From positions 1,786,001 to 1,850,000 of the forward strand of contig NZ_CP019609.1 in the NCBI RefSeq assembly GCF_001998885.1: 64,000 bases of DNA, written 5' to 3'. Source of the stretch: Vagococcus penaei (GTDB taxonomy: Bacteria > Bacillota > Bacilli > Lactobacillales > Vagococcaceae). Shown here piece after piece: positions 9,424 through 18,471 of this stretch (positions within the stretch are counted from its first letter, which is position 1; every line of letters starts with the position of its first letter). The position numbers were made by a program, and so were the translations under genes. The notes beneath the pieces were generated by a model. It saw nothing but the letters and a program-made list of their open reading frames with translations, was not told where the DNA came from and searched no databases.

Positions 9424-12400
9424 ATGATAAAAGATATAAGTGTTAATTTAGGCTTCGATATAGGCATCGCTTCTGTTGGATGGGCAGTATTAAATAATGC
9501 TAATGGCAAAATTTTAGAATCAGGTGTTAGTATTTTTCCCAGTGCATCTGCAGAAAGAAATGCTGAACGTCGTAGTTTTCGACAATCACGACGTTTAGTT
9601 CGCCGTAGAAATGTGCGTTTGCATGATATGAAAGACTTATTAGAAAAAGCAGGTTTCCCTTATCCGACTAAACAGCACATTTATCCAAATCCTTATGAGC
9701 TACGTGTTAAAGGTTTAACGGAACAACTAACAAAAGAAGAATTAGCATTGGCGCTCTATCATCTAGTAAAACGTCGTGGAATCAGCTATGACTTGAAAGA
9801 TGTCGAAGATGAAACAGGAAAAAATAGTAGTGCTTATCAGGAAAGTTTACAAAAAAATCAAACACTCTTAAAACGCTTGACACCAGGAGAAATTCAATTA
9901 AACCGTTTGAAAAATGAAGGGAAAGTCCGAGGTCAGATTGTGACTGAAGATGAAGGAACATTACTGAATGTATTTCCAACTGCTGATTATCGAGATGAAG
10001 CGATGACCATCTTATCGCAACAACAAGCATTTTATCCAAACATAACAGATGAATTTATCAAGCAAGTCAGTGAGATAATCACACGTAAACGTGAATATTT
10101 TAAAGGTCCGGGTTCACTTAAGTCACCAACTGATTATGGTATTTATAAAAAAGATGGTACTGTTCTTGATAATTTATTTGAAATTCTAATCGGTAAGGAT
10201 AAGATTTTTCCAGACGAATATCGTGCGGCAAGTAATTCCTATACAGCACAGCTATTCAATTTGTTAAATGATTTAAATAATTTACGAATTGATACGACAG
10301 AGGATGGCAAGCTGACAACGGAGCATAAAGAGGAAATTATTCATTATTTGAAAACAACAGACAAGAAAAAGATTAATATGTTAGCTTTAATTAGTCAGGT
10401 AACAGGTGCAGAACAAACACACATCAAAGGGTTTCGGATTGACCGTGACGATAAACCAGAGTGGCATTCGCTTGCGATTTATCGGAAAATTTGTCGCAAT
10501 TTTGCTGAATTAGGAATCGATGTTGCTACTTGGCCAACGACATTACTCGATGATTTAGGACGTATTTTGACTTTAAACACAGAAAATGGGGAAATTCGTC
10601 GGGCTTTGACAACAGAAAAATTTAAAGAAAAGTATCCATTTTTAACAGAATCATTGGTTGATACCATGATTCAAAATAAACAATGGTTTCATACAAGTAG
10701 TAATCAAAAATGGCACAGTTTTTCATTGAAAACTATGTCACTGTTAATTCCTGAGATGTTAGTCACTTCAAAGGAACAAATGACGCTACTCTATGATTTA
10801 GGCCTAATTAAGGAAAAAGATAATATTTATGAAACAGAAACACAAATTAATTTGCCACATATCCTAGCTGATTTGTATAACCCAGTGGTAAGAAAATCAG
10901 TCAAACAAACTATGAAGATTTTTAATGCGTTATATCAGAAATACCCTAATATTCAATATATTGCGATTGAAATGCCTCGTGATACTAATGAAGAAGATGA
11001 GAAAAAACAAATTAAAGAATTTCAAAAGAAAAATGAACAAGAAAAAGATAAGGCCTATCTAGAATTTTTATCATTATCAGGTGTGAGTGAGACTGAGTTA
11101 AATAACAAAATATATAAAAATAAAAAACTTCGAACAATCATGCGTTTATGGTACCAACAACAAGGAATTTGCCCATACTCTGGTAAGCCAATGCCAGCTG
11201 AAGACATCTTGAGTACACCTAATAATTATGAAATAGATCATATTATTCCTATTTCTGTCTCTTTTGATGATAGCATGAATAATAAAGTATTATGTTTTGC
11301 TAACATGAATCAAGAAAAAGGAAAAAGTACACCTTATGAAATGATGCAAAATGGTCATGGGCAATCATTCGCTAGTCTAAAAGCAATGGTGGCTAAAAAT
11401 AAGCGGATGGATAATACTAAAAAGAAAAACTTACTCTTTACTGAGAAGTTAAGTGATATTGATGTTCGCAAGCGGTTTATTGCTCGTAATTTAGTTGACA
11501 CACGATATGCGTCACGTGTGGTACTAAATGAACTACAACAATTTGTTAAAGGGAATCAGTTGGATACTAAGGTGACGGTTGTTCGTGGAAAGTTTACTAG
11601 TGTTTTGCGTAAACGCTGGAGTATTAATAAGACACGTGATACGCATCATCATCATGCAATTGATGCGGCAGTTATAGCAGTCACACCAACGCTACGCATT
11701 TGGAAGAAAGAAAATGCAGTAATTATTCCTAAACAAGTTGGCGAGCACCTCATTGATGAACCAACGGGTGAGATTTTGGATAAAGAAACGTTTGAAAGAG
11801 AAGCCTACACGCCACCATTCACTCATTTTTTAGAAGATGTTCGTCAACTAGCACCAACTATCAAGTTTACGCATCAAGTTGATAAAAAAATGAACCGTAA
11901 AATTAGTGACGCGACTATTTATTCCACACGTCAGGTACAACTGGGTAAGGACAAACAACCAGCTGACTATGTATTGGATAAAATTAAAGATATCTATAGC
12001 GTTGATGGCTATAAAAAATTTGTTGAGACTTATAAAAAAGACAAAGCAAAATTTATGATGTATCGAATTGATCCTAAGACGTTTGAATTATTAGAACAAA
12101 TTGTTGCGACATATCCGGATTATGAGGAAGTCAGTTTACCTAATGGCAAAGTTAAGCGTCAGGAGGTCAGTCCGTTTGAACTGTATCGCCGACAAAATGG
12201 ATGGGTGAAAAAATATTCTAAGAAGCAAAATGGTCCCGCAGTCAAACAACTAAAATACTACAATAAGAAGTTGGGTTCTAAGATTGATATTACGCCGAAA
12301 AATGTGACGAAAGGTAAGAAAGTCGTGTTGCAATCACTCTCACCATGGCGGACAGATATTTACTATAATGACGTAACATCAGAATATGAAATCATGGGAA

Positions 12401-12822
12401 TTAAATATTCAGATTTAACATTTGGAAAATGCGGTCAGTATGGCATTAAGCGTGAACGATACGAAGAGATTAAGACAGATGAAAAAGTATCTGCTGAATC
12501 ATGTTTCATGTTTTCACTTTATCGCAATGACCGTATCAAAGTAATTGATACAGTAAATGATGAAACAGTCGAATTACTATTTGGGTCACGAACGCTACCA
12601 AATCAAAAAGGTTATGTGGAGTTAAAACCAATAGATAAAGCCAAGTTTGATTCAAAAGAAGTTGTGTCTTTTTATGGTTCGGTTACTCCTAACGGACAAT
12701 TTATCAAGCGATTTCTTAAAAAAAATTACTTGCTTTACAAAATCAACACTGATGTACTAGGCAATCCTTTTTATGTTAAAAAAGAAGGAGAAAATCCACG
12801 AGATATTATTGACAATAATTAA
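9424..12822 (+). CDS. cas9: CRISPR-associated endonuclease Cas9, type II-A
   Basis: An 1132-residue Cas9, the RNA-guided DNA nuclease of the locus. RuvC-I is at the N-terminus (LGFDIGIASVGW, catalytic D12), followed by the arginine-rich bridge helix (RRSFRQSRRLVRRRN, about residues 57-72). RuvC-II is YIAIEMPRD with E516, the HNH nuclease has YEIDHIIPIS with D605 and H606, and RuvC-III is HHHHAIDAA with H744 and D747. All catalytic positions are intact. Length, tracrRNA and repeat all match the compact S. thermophilus CRISPR1 (St1Cas9) group rather than the 1370-residue SpCas9 group. The ATG at 9424 has GGAGG upstream. It is the first gene of cas9-cas1-cas2-csn2. Confidence 0.96.
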   Translation: MIKDISVNLGFDIGIASVGWAVLNNANGKILESGVSIFPSASAERNAERRSFRQSRRLVRRRNVRLHDMKDLLEKAGFPYPTKQHIYPNPYELRVKGLTEQLTKEELALALYHLVKRRGISYDLKDVEDETGKNSSAYQESLQKNQTLLKRLTPGEIQLNRLKNEGKVRGQIVTEDEGTLLNVFPTADYRDEAMTILSQQQAFYPNITDEFIKQVSEIITRKREYFKGPGSLKSPTDYGIYKKDGTVLDNLFEILIGKDKIFPDEYRAASNSYTAQLFNLLNDLNNLRIDTTEDGKLTTEHKEEIIHYLKTTDKKKINMLALISQVTGAEQTHIKGFRIDRDDKPEWHSLAIYRKICRNFAELGIDVATWPTTLLDDLGRILTLNTENGEIRRALTTEKFKEKYPFLTESLVDTMIQNKQWFHTSSNQKWHSFSLKTMSLLIPEMLVTSKEQMTLLYDLGLIKEKDNIYETETQINLPHILADLYNPVVRKSVKQTMKIFNALYQKYPNIQYIAIEMPRDTNEEDEKKQIKEFQKKNEQEKDKAYLEFLSLSGVSETELNNKIYKNKKLRTIMRLWYQQQGICPYSGKPMPAEDILSTPNNYEIDHIIPISVSFDDSMNNKVLCFANMNQEKGKSTPYEMMQNGHGQSFASLKAMVAKNKRMDNTKKKNLLFTEKLSDIDVRKRFIARNLVDTRYASRVVLNELQQFVKGNQLDTKVTVVRGKFTSVLRKRWSINKTRDTHHHHAIDAAVIAVTPTLRIWKKENAVIIPKQVGEHLIDEPTGEILDKETFEREAYTPPFTHFLEDVRQLAPTIKFTHQVDKKMNRKISDATIYSTRQVQLGKDKQPADYVLDKIKDIYSVDGYKKFVETYKKDKAKFMMYRIDPKTFELLEQIVATYPDYEEVSLPNGKVKRQEVSPFELYRRQNGWVKKYSKKQNGPAVKQLKYYNKKLGSKIDITPKNVTKGKKVVLQSLSPWRTDIYYNDVTSEYEIMGIKYSDLTFGKCGQYGIKRERYEEIKTDEKVSAESCFMFSLYRNDRIKVIDTVNDETVELLFGSRTLPNQKGYVELKPIDKAKFDSKEVVSFYGSVTPNGQFIKRFLKKNYLLYKINTDVLGNPFYVKKEGENPRDIIDNN

Positions 12823-12838
12823 GTATATGTAGTAATAT
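12809..12838 (+). promoter_or_regulatory. probable tracrRNA promoter inside the end of cas9
   Basis: TTGACA at 12809-12814, a perfect -35, is followed 18 bp later by TAATAT at 12833-12838. Transcription would begin around 12844, at the 5' side of the tracrRNA hairpin. The -35 overlaps the last codons of cas9. Confidence 0.6.
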
Positions 12839-12841
12839 ATA

Positions 12842-12938
12842 GGTACGAAGGACGCTTCGTACCGTTACTAGATCTTTAAGAATCTACAAAAATAAGGCTT
12901 TATGCCGAATTTCCCATTCCTTTTGGAGTGGGTTTTTA
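12842..12938 (+). ncRNA. tracrRNA
   Basis: The anti-repeat lies at about 12860-12880 (ACCGTTACTAGATC then TTTAAG) and is complementary to the 3' half of the CRISPR repeat with one mismatch. It is followed by the nexus AAGGCTTTATGCCG at 12893-12906, nearly identical to the nexus of the S. thermophilus CRISPR1 tracrRNA, and by a terminator hairpin CCCATTCC/GGAGTGGG (12913-12932) with a T run. It sits between cas9 and cas1 on the same strand, as in CRISPR1 systems. A perfect 9-bp hairpin (GGTACGAAG/CTTCGTACC, 12842-12863) forms its 5' end and overlaps the start of the anti-repeat. Exact ends are inferred. Confidence 0.88.
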
Positions 12939-12961
12939 TTTTATCTAGGGAGGTGTAAGCG

Positions 12962-13867
12962 TTGACATGGCGTGTGGTACATGTAAAAGATAGCCAAAGT
13001 ATGAAGTTGAAGCTTGATAATTTAGAAATTATGAAAGGAGGACATTGTTATTTATTACCTTTAGCAGATATTAGTATGCTAGTTTTAGAAGGCAATATGA
13101 CGGTGACGACTAATATTTTATCAGCACTATCCAAATATAATATTGTAACTGTTATCTGTGATCAAAAATACCTGCCAACAGGGTTACTACTGAATTATGG
13201 AGGCTATCATCGTTCAGCAAAAAGAGCCTTAAGCCAAACTTTGTGGACTAGGGAATTGAAAGCAGTTATTTGGAAAGAAATTGTTGGTCAAAAAATGTTA
13301 AATCAAATCGTGTTTGCACAAACTAAAGACGTCACACAAGAGCGTTTGGATTTAATGACTGATTTGTATAGTGAGCTCCAGATTGGTGATATAACGAATC
13401 GTGAAGGTCATGTGGCAAAGGTTTATTTTAAATCATTGTATGGGTCAGAATTTACACGGGAAACGGACTGTTTTGAAAATGCGGCAATGAATTATGGCTA
13501 TGCCATTTTACGTGCAGCAATGGCACGTTTAGTAGTGGGACAAGGATTACTAACGATGTTGGGGGTTTTTCATTGTAATGAGTACAATGCTTATAATTTA
13601 GTTGATGATTTAATGGAGCCGTTTCGGCCAGTGATGGACTATTGGATTGATTATAAATTACTGAGTCAATGTGAGTTTCTCACGTATGATGCTCGGCTGA
13701 CGTTAATTGATTTCTTGAATCAGCCCATGTTTTACAAAACAACCAAAAGTACTGTAGACCAAGTGATGCAAAAATATGTATCTAGCTTTGTTAAGGCGAT
13801 GACTGAGGAGAATCCGGCATTATTACATCAAATTAATCTGCAGGATTTTGTGGAGGCGAGGAAATGA
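12962..13867 (+). CDS. cas1: CRISPR-associated endonuclease Cas1
   Basis: A 301-residue Cas1, the integrase subunit that inserts new spacers as a complex with Cas2. The N-terminus MTWRVVHVKDSQ is characteristic of type II-A Cas1, and the C-terminal helical domain contains the expected metal-binding segment (ENAAMNYGYAILRA and later HCNEYNAYNLVDD). The start is a TTG at 12962 preceded by GGGAGGTG; no better ATG fits the family's N-terminus. It overlaps cas2 by 4 bp (ATGA), indicating translational coupling. Confidence 0.93.
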   Translation: MTWRVVHVKDSQSMKLKLDNLEIMKGGHCYLLPLADISMLVLEGNMTVTTNILSALSKYNIVTVICDQKYLPTGLLLNYGGYHRSAKRALSQTLWTRELKAVIWKEIVGQKMLNQIVFAQTKDVTQERLDLMTDLYSELQIGDITNREGHVAKVYFKSLYGSEFTRETDCFENAAMNYGYAILRAAMARLVVGQGLLTMLGVFHCNEYNAYNLVDDLMEPFRPVMDYWIDYKLLSQCEFLTYDARLTLIDFLNQPMFYKTTKSTVDQVMQKYVSSFVKAMTEENPALLHQINLQDFVEARK

Positions 13868-14187
13868 GGTATCAACAAATGCGAATTTTATGTATGTTTG
13901 ATTTACCAAGTGACACAAAAGTAGATCAACGAAATTATCGATTATTTCGCAAGGAATTATTAGCGAATGGCTTTATTATGTTACAATATTCGATTTATTA
14001 CCGTATTGTTCCCAATCGTTCAGCAGGTAAAAAATATGAAAGTATCCTAAAACGGATGGTTCCGCCAGCTGGAGAAGTTCGTTTACTGTACGTTAGTGAG
14101 AAACAATTTAATGACATGCTTTTTCTAGTTGGTCAAAAAAGTCATCAAGAAGAAATTATTGGTGCACAAAAGTTGGTGATTATCTAA
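13864..14187 (+). CDS. cas2: CRISPR-associated protein Cas2
   Basis: A 107-residue Cas2, the dimeric ferredoxin-fold subunit that bridges Cas1 dimers during spacer acquisition. It begins MRYQQMRILCMFDLP with the conserved aspartate of the first strand, and includes FMLQYSIYYRI and VRLLYVSEKQF. It overlaps the end of cas1 by 4 bp and the start of csn2 by 1 bp, so the adaptation genes form one tightly coupled unit. Confidence 0.93.
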   Translation: MRYQQMRILCMFDLPSDTKVDQRNYRLFRKELLANGFIMLQYSIYYRIVPNRSAGKKYESILKRMVPPAGEVRLLYVSEKQFNDMLFLVGQKSHQEEIIGAQKLVII

Positions 14188-15221
14188 TGACGATTACTTT
14201 TGAATATGAGAATAGTCACTACCTTGAGTTGACCGAACACCCGATTAACTATCTTTATGGCTCCAATCATGATGTTAAGTGGAAGTTGTATCGAGGTCTA
14301 AAACGCTTTTACCAAGGGAAAAATCTTTCTTTACTTGAAGAAACGGTCTATGGTGATGATGGGATTGATATTCGGTTAGATGGTCAGACGTTAAAAAGTA
14401 AAGATATCTTGTTTCATTTTTTAGATTGTCGTGAAAGTTTTATTACTGAGTTTAAACTACTTAAAACAAGTTTGATTTATAATTATTTACAGAATTGTGC
14501 TTTGGATTTTGATGTGACGCGTCTTTTGGATCAAGTGAACAATCAATTACTCGCATTAGAAATTAAGCTACAACGACTTACTCGTGATATCCTGACTAAT
14601 GTTTCCCCAACTATTAAGCCATTAACTTATCCGGAATTGATGAAGTCTTATATGGGTTTGGAAACAATGGAAGATGGGGTGAATTATCCTGTTGAAATGA
14701 TTGATTTGAGTGCTTTGATTGACGACTACTGTCACTTACTTGAGCAAAATATTGAGCGTACAACTAAACAAACATGGCTTTTTATCAGTCAACCAACAGC
14801 TTTTTTACGCCAGGATTTACTGGCAAAATTATTACTAAACCTGACTAAAGTCAACCAAAAAACAGAATTACTGACAGTCTTTATTTTGAGTGATTCGTAT
14901 TGTCCCTTAAATTATAGGCGTAATGATATTGAAGCGACAACATTGATTTATAAAGAGTATCAGCAATTACCAGATTTTACAACATTAAGGGCGTCTATAG
15001 AACGTCACTATCCAGATACCTTGACGTTAACAGATGATGAACTAATTACTAGTTTGTATCGCTTAATGCCGTATATTGGTGTGATGAACTCAGAACAAGT
15101 TTATTTGAAAGACCAAGAATTACTTCTATTAAATGTCTTACATAAACTATTAGGTATTGACATAATAGTTAAGAGCCCAAAAAAAGTATTGACTAAACTA
15201 GAAGAAGCGTATTTAATGTAG
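14187..15221 (+). CDS. csn2: type II-A CRISPR-associated protein Csn2, long (St-type) form
   Basis: A 344-residue Csn2, the ring-forming, DNA-end-binding adaptation protein that defines type II-A. The length and N-terminus (MTITFEYENSHYLELTEHP) match the long Csn2 form linked to S. thermophilus CRISPR1 rather than the 220-residue form of S. pyogenes. The middle is rich in predicted helices. The ATG at 14187 overlaps the cas2 stop. Only 38 bp separate its stop from the first repeat, so the array promoter probably lies within its last codons. Confidence 0.88.
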   Translation: MTITFEYENSHYLELTEHPINYLYGSNHDVKWKLYRGLKRFYQGKNLSLLEETVYGDDGIDIRLDGQTLKSKDILFHFLDCRESFITEFKLLKTSLIYNYLQNCALDFDVTRLLDQVNNQLLALEIKLQRLTRDILTNVSPTIKPLTYPELMKSYMGLETMEDGVNYPVEMIDLSALIDDYCHLLEQNIERTTKQTWLFISQPTAFLRQDLLAKLLLNLTKVNQKTELLTVFILSDSYCPLNYRRNDIEATTLIYKEYQQLPDFTTLRASIERHYPDTLTLTDDELITSLYRLMPYIGVMNSEQVYLKDQELLLLNVLHKLLGIDIIVKSPKKVLTKLEEAYLM

Positions 15222-15259
15222 GTAGGTATAAAAATTTTATTTGGAGACGTTCATTTGAG
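15189..15259 (+). promoter_or_regulatory. CRISPR leader with array promoter and ATTTGAG anchor
   Basis: ATTTGAG at 15253-15259 touches the first repeat; this is the leader-anchoring sequence known to direct polarized spacer insertion in type II-A systems. A candidate array promoter is TTGACT at 15189-15194 with TTTAAT at 15212-15217, a 17-bp gap, located in the end of csn2. The non-coding leader itself is only 38 bp. The promoter assignment is an inference; the anchor is seen directly. Confidence 0.7.
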
Positions 15260-15428
15260 GTTTTTGTACTCTTAAAGATTTAGTAACGGTAAAACTATAT
15301 CACAAGATTTTAAAAAAATAGTTGTGTTTTTGTACTCTTAAAGATTTAGTAACGGTAAAACTAGATAGTCGCATAGTTTTAGATGATGATTAGTTTTTGT
15401 ACTCTTAAAGATTTAGTAACGGTAAAAC

Positions 15429-15591
15429 CAAAATAGTTATCCATTATTTTTTATCAAGAGTTTTTGTACTCTTAAAGATTTAGTAACGGTAAAACGTTTG
15501 CATTATCGACGAAGCACCACTCAATGTTTTTGTACTCTTAAAGATTTAGTAACGGTAAAACATCACTTCTACCCAACTTTTGCCGTCCCAT
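15429..15591 (+). repeat. three-spacer block, first copy
   Basis: A 163-bp stretch (three spacers with two repeats between them) that is identical to 15761-15923. Two other spacers lie between the copies. It reflects recombination between repeats. Confidence 0.95.
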
Positions 15592-15760
15592 GTTTTTGTA
15601 CTCTTAAAGATTTAGTAACGGTAAAACACTGATTTACCACTACCACAACCTGACACGGTTTTTGTACTCTTAAAGATTTAGTAACGGTAAAACCAAAAAT
15701 CAGTTAGACGACAGAAAAGGTTGTGTTTTTGTACTCTTAAAGATTTAGTAACGGTAAAAC

Positions 15761-15923
15761 CAAAATAGTTATCCATTATTTTTTATCAAGAGTTTTTGTA
15801 CTCTTAAAGATTTAGTAACGGTAAAACGTTTGCATTATCGACGAAGCACCACTCAATGTTTTTGTACTCTTAAAGATTTAGTAACGGTAAAACATCACTT
15901 CTACCCAACTTTTGCCGTCCCAT
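15761..15923 (+). repeat. three-spacer block, second copy
   Basis: Identical to 15429-15591, offset by 332 bp, with the 31-bp and 30-bp spacers in the same order. Confidence 0.95.
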
Positions 15924-17410
15924 GTTTTTGTACTCTTAAAGATTTAGTAACGGTAAAACCTACGGCGGTGCAATCGGCACGTACGGGCGGTTTTTGTACT
16001 CTTAAAGATTTAGTAACGGTAAAACAAAATTATCTCAATTAAAAAATGTTTTGGCGTTTTTGTACTCTTAAAGATTTAGTAACGGTAAAACAACATGTTT
16101 ATCGTTTATGATGACACCATTGTTTTTGTACTCTTAAAGATTTAGTAACGGTAAAACTAAAGTTGTTATCCTTCTGCTCTTCGCTACGTTTTTGTACTCT
16201 TAAAGATTTAGTAACGGTAAAACGTTTTTTAAGACAATCCTATCCAGAGCTGTGTTTTTGTACTCTTAAAGATTTAGTAACGGTAAAACAAAATTATCTC
16301 AATTAAAAAATGTTTTGGCGTTTTTGTACTCTTAAAGATTTAGTAACGGTAAAACAGTGAAGCTGATACTTGTTTTCGTTCATCAGTTTTTGTACTCTTA
16401 AAGATTTAGTAACGGTAAAACATCTCAACGAGGAACGTATTGGGCTGTTCGGTTTTTGTACTCTTAAAGATTTAGTAACGGTAAAACATTCCGATTGAAA
16501 TTGTTGACGGAATTACAGTTTTTGTACTCTTAAAGATTTAGTAACGGTAAAACCAGAAGGTGAGCGTGTTCTTTTCATCACTGGTTTTTGTACTCTTAAA
16601 GATTTAGTAACGGTAAAACCAATACCTTTTATTCCGCTTGTAAATCCATGTTTTTGTACTCTTAAAGATTTAGTAACGGTAAAACTAAAATTTTTTCTTT
16701 GATTAAGACTTTTTCGTTTTTGTACTCTTAAAGATTTAGTAACGGTAAAACTTGGTTTTTTTGACAAACGTCACATCGTCTGTTTTTGTACTCTTAAAGA
16801 TTTAGTAACGGTAAAACTTCTACACTTTTAAAAAAAGAGCAAACATGGTTTTTGTACTCTTAAAGATTTAGTAACGGTAAAACTTTTCTTTTGGCTCTGG
16901 AATAAGGAGTTTGGTTTTTGTACTCTTAAAGATTTAGTAACGGTAAAACTTCTACACTTTTAAAAAAAGAGCAAACATGGTTTTTGTACTCTTAAAGATT
17001 TAGTAACGGTAAAACTATGCCTCCTGTTTTTTAGAAATTCGGTAAGTTTTTGTACTCTTAAAGATTTAGTAACGGTAAAACAAACGTCAAAGCGCGGGTA
17101 ATAAATTAGGTACAGGTTTTTGTACTCTTAAAGATTTAGTAACGGTAAAACTAAAAGTATTGAAACCATTTATTGATAAAGGTTTTTGTACTCTTAAAGA
17201 TTTAGTAACGGTAAAACTGATTAATTTTTCTCAAAATGACAATAGCAGTTTTTGTACTCTTAAAGATTTAGTAACGGTAAAACCAACTCATTTACTGCCC
17301 AGCCACGTCCACGGTTTTTGTACTCTTAAAGATTTAGTAACGGTAAAACATTAAAGAATTGTTAGTTGTGCAACTTAACATTAACGCATTTTTGCATTGA
17401 AATCACACTT

Positions 17411-17466
17411 AAAAAGCTCTAGTCACTACCAAATACAACATAAGGTAGTAGCTAGAGCTTTTTTAT
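17411..17466. terminator. bidirectional terminator between CRISPR array and nrdF
   Basis: AAAGCTCTAG and CACTACC pair with GGTAGTAG and CTAGAGCTTT around a loop of about 13 nt, with T runs on both strands. It serves the end of the array and the end of the minus-strand nrd operon. Confidence 0.85.
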
Positions 17467-17489
17467 AGAGTCATTAAATCTAAACCAGT

Positions 17490-18458
17490 TTAATCATCTA
17501 AACCAATCAAGTAATCATCGTTTTTCATGGCTTCAACTGTACCAAGTAGGTAGCCGTTACCAACTTGCGAGAAGAAGTCATGGTTACTTGTACCTGTCGA
17601 TAAACCGTTCATAACAATCGGATTAACATCCTCGGATGTATCTGGGAATAATGGATCCATACCTAAATTCATTAGGGCTTTATTGGCATTATAACGTAAG
17701 AAGGTTTTTACTTCTTCAGTCCAACCTAATTTATCATAAAGTAATTCAGTATATAATTCTTCATTTTCATAGAGTTGGAAAAGTAAGTCATACATCCAAT
17801 CTTTTAATTCTTGTTGCTCATTTTCAGGTAATTCATTAAAGCCTAATTGAAATTTATAGCCAATATACGTTCCGTGAACGGATTCGTCACGAATGATTAG
17901 TTTAATAATTTCAGCAACGTTAGCTAATTTATTATTTCCTAAATAATATAGAGGTGCAAAGAAACCAGAATAGAACAAGAAGGTTTCAGAATACACGTTA
18001 GCCACTTTACGTTGTAAAGGTGTACCTGTTTTATAAATCTCATTAATAATTTTAGCTTTTTTTTGTAAATGTGGATTAGTATTGGTCCACTCAAAAATTT
18101 CATCGATTTCCGATTTAGTATGCAAGGTACTAAAGATAGAAGAGTAGCTTTTCGCATGGACTGATTCCATAAATTGAATATTATTCAAGACGGCTTCTTC
18201 ATGTTGTGTCCGCACGTCACTTCGTAAAGCTTCAATTGCACTTTCTGACTGAATCGTATCAAGTAAGGTTAGTCCACCAAAGACTAAACCAATATTTTCT
18301 TTTTGGTCCGCTGATAGTGTCCGCCAGTCGTCTAAGTCATTCGACAAGGGGATACGTGTATCCAACCAAAATTGTTCTGTTAATTTTTCCCACGTTGATT
18401 TATCAATAATATCTTCAACTGCATTCCAGTTGATAGCTTCATAATAGCGATTTGTCAC
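17490..18458 (-). CDS. nrdF: class Ib ribonucleoside-diphosphate reductase, beta subunit
   Basis: A 322-residue NrdF, the radical-generating subunit that carries a dimanganese or diiron tyrosyl radical cofactor and works with NrdE to reduce ribonucleotides aerobically. It begins with INWNAVEDIIDK. Metal-ligand segments appear as FMESVHAKSYSSIF and RDESVHGTYIGYKF, both with the E-x-x-H pattern of the family. It is the last gene of nrdHIEF, 13 bp after nrdE, and ends at a bidirectional terminator. Start ATG at 18458, with AAGGAGG just upstream. Confidence 0.95.
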   Translation of the reverse strand: MTNRYYEAINWNAVEDIIDKSTWEKLTEQFWLDTRIPLSNDLDDWRTLSADQKENIGLVFGGLTLLDTIQSESAIEALRSDVRTQHEEAVLNNIQFMESVHAKSYSSIFSTLHTKSEIDEIFEWTNTNPHLQKKAKIINEIYKTGTPLQRKVANVYSETFLFYSGFFAPLYYLGNNKLANVAEIIKLIIRDESVHGTYIGYKFQLGFNELPENEQQELKDWMYDLLFQLYENEELYTELLYDKLGWTEEVKTFLRYNANKALMNLGMDPLFPDTSEDVNPIVMNGLSTGTSNHDFFSQVGNGYLLGTVEAMKNDDYLIGLDD

Positions 18459-18471
18459 AGTTTATTCCTCC

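Larger units (their letters stand above)
15260..17349 (+). CRISPR. type II-A CRISPR array, 32 repeats and 31 spacers
   Basis: The 36-bp repeat begins GTTTTTGTACTCTT, continues AAAGATTTA and ends GTAACGGTAAAAC. I read 32 copies and saw no variant, including the last one at 17314-17349. Spacers are 30 bp except four of 31 bp (15362, 15429, 15694, 15761) and one of 34 bp (17082-17115). Several spacers are duplicated: the run of three at 15429-15591 recurs at 15761-15923, the spacer at 16026 recurs at 16290, and that at 16818 recurs at 16950. The leader end is at the csn2 side. The repeat closely resembles that of S. thermophilus CRISPR1. No spacer was recognised as matching another part of the window. 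Confidence 0.98.

Noticed and set aside
15830-17354. Open frames inside the CRISPR array with repeated FCTLKDLVTVK or FTVTKSLRVQK motifs
   Set aside because: They are translations of the CRISPR repeat on either strand; no ribosome-binding sites and the periodicity is that of the array.
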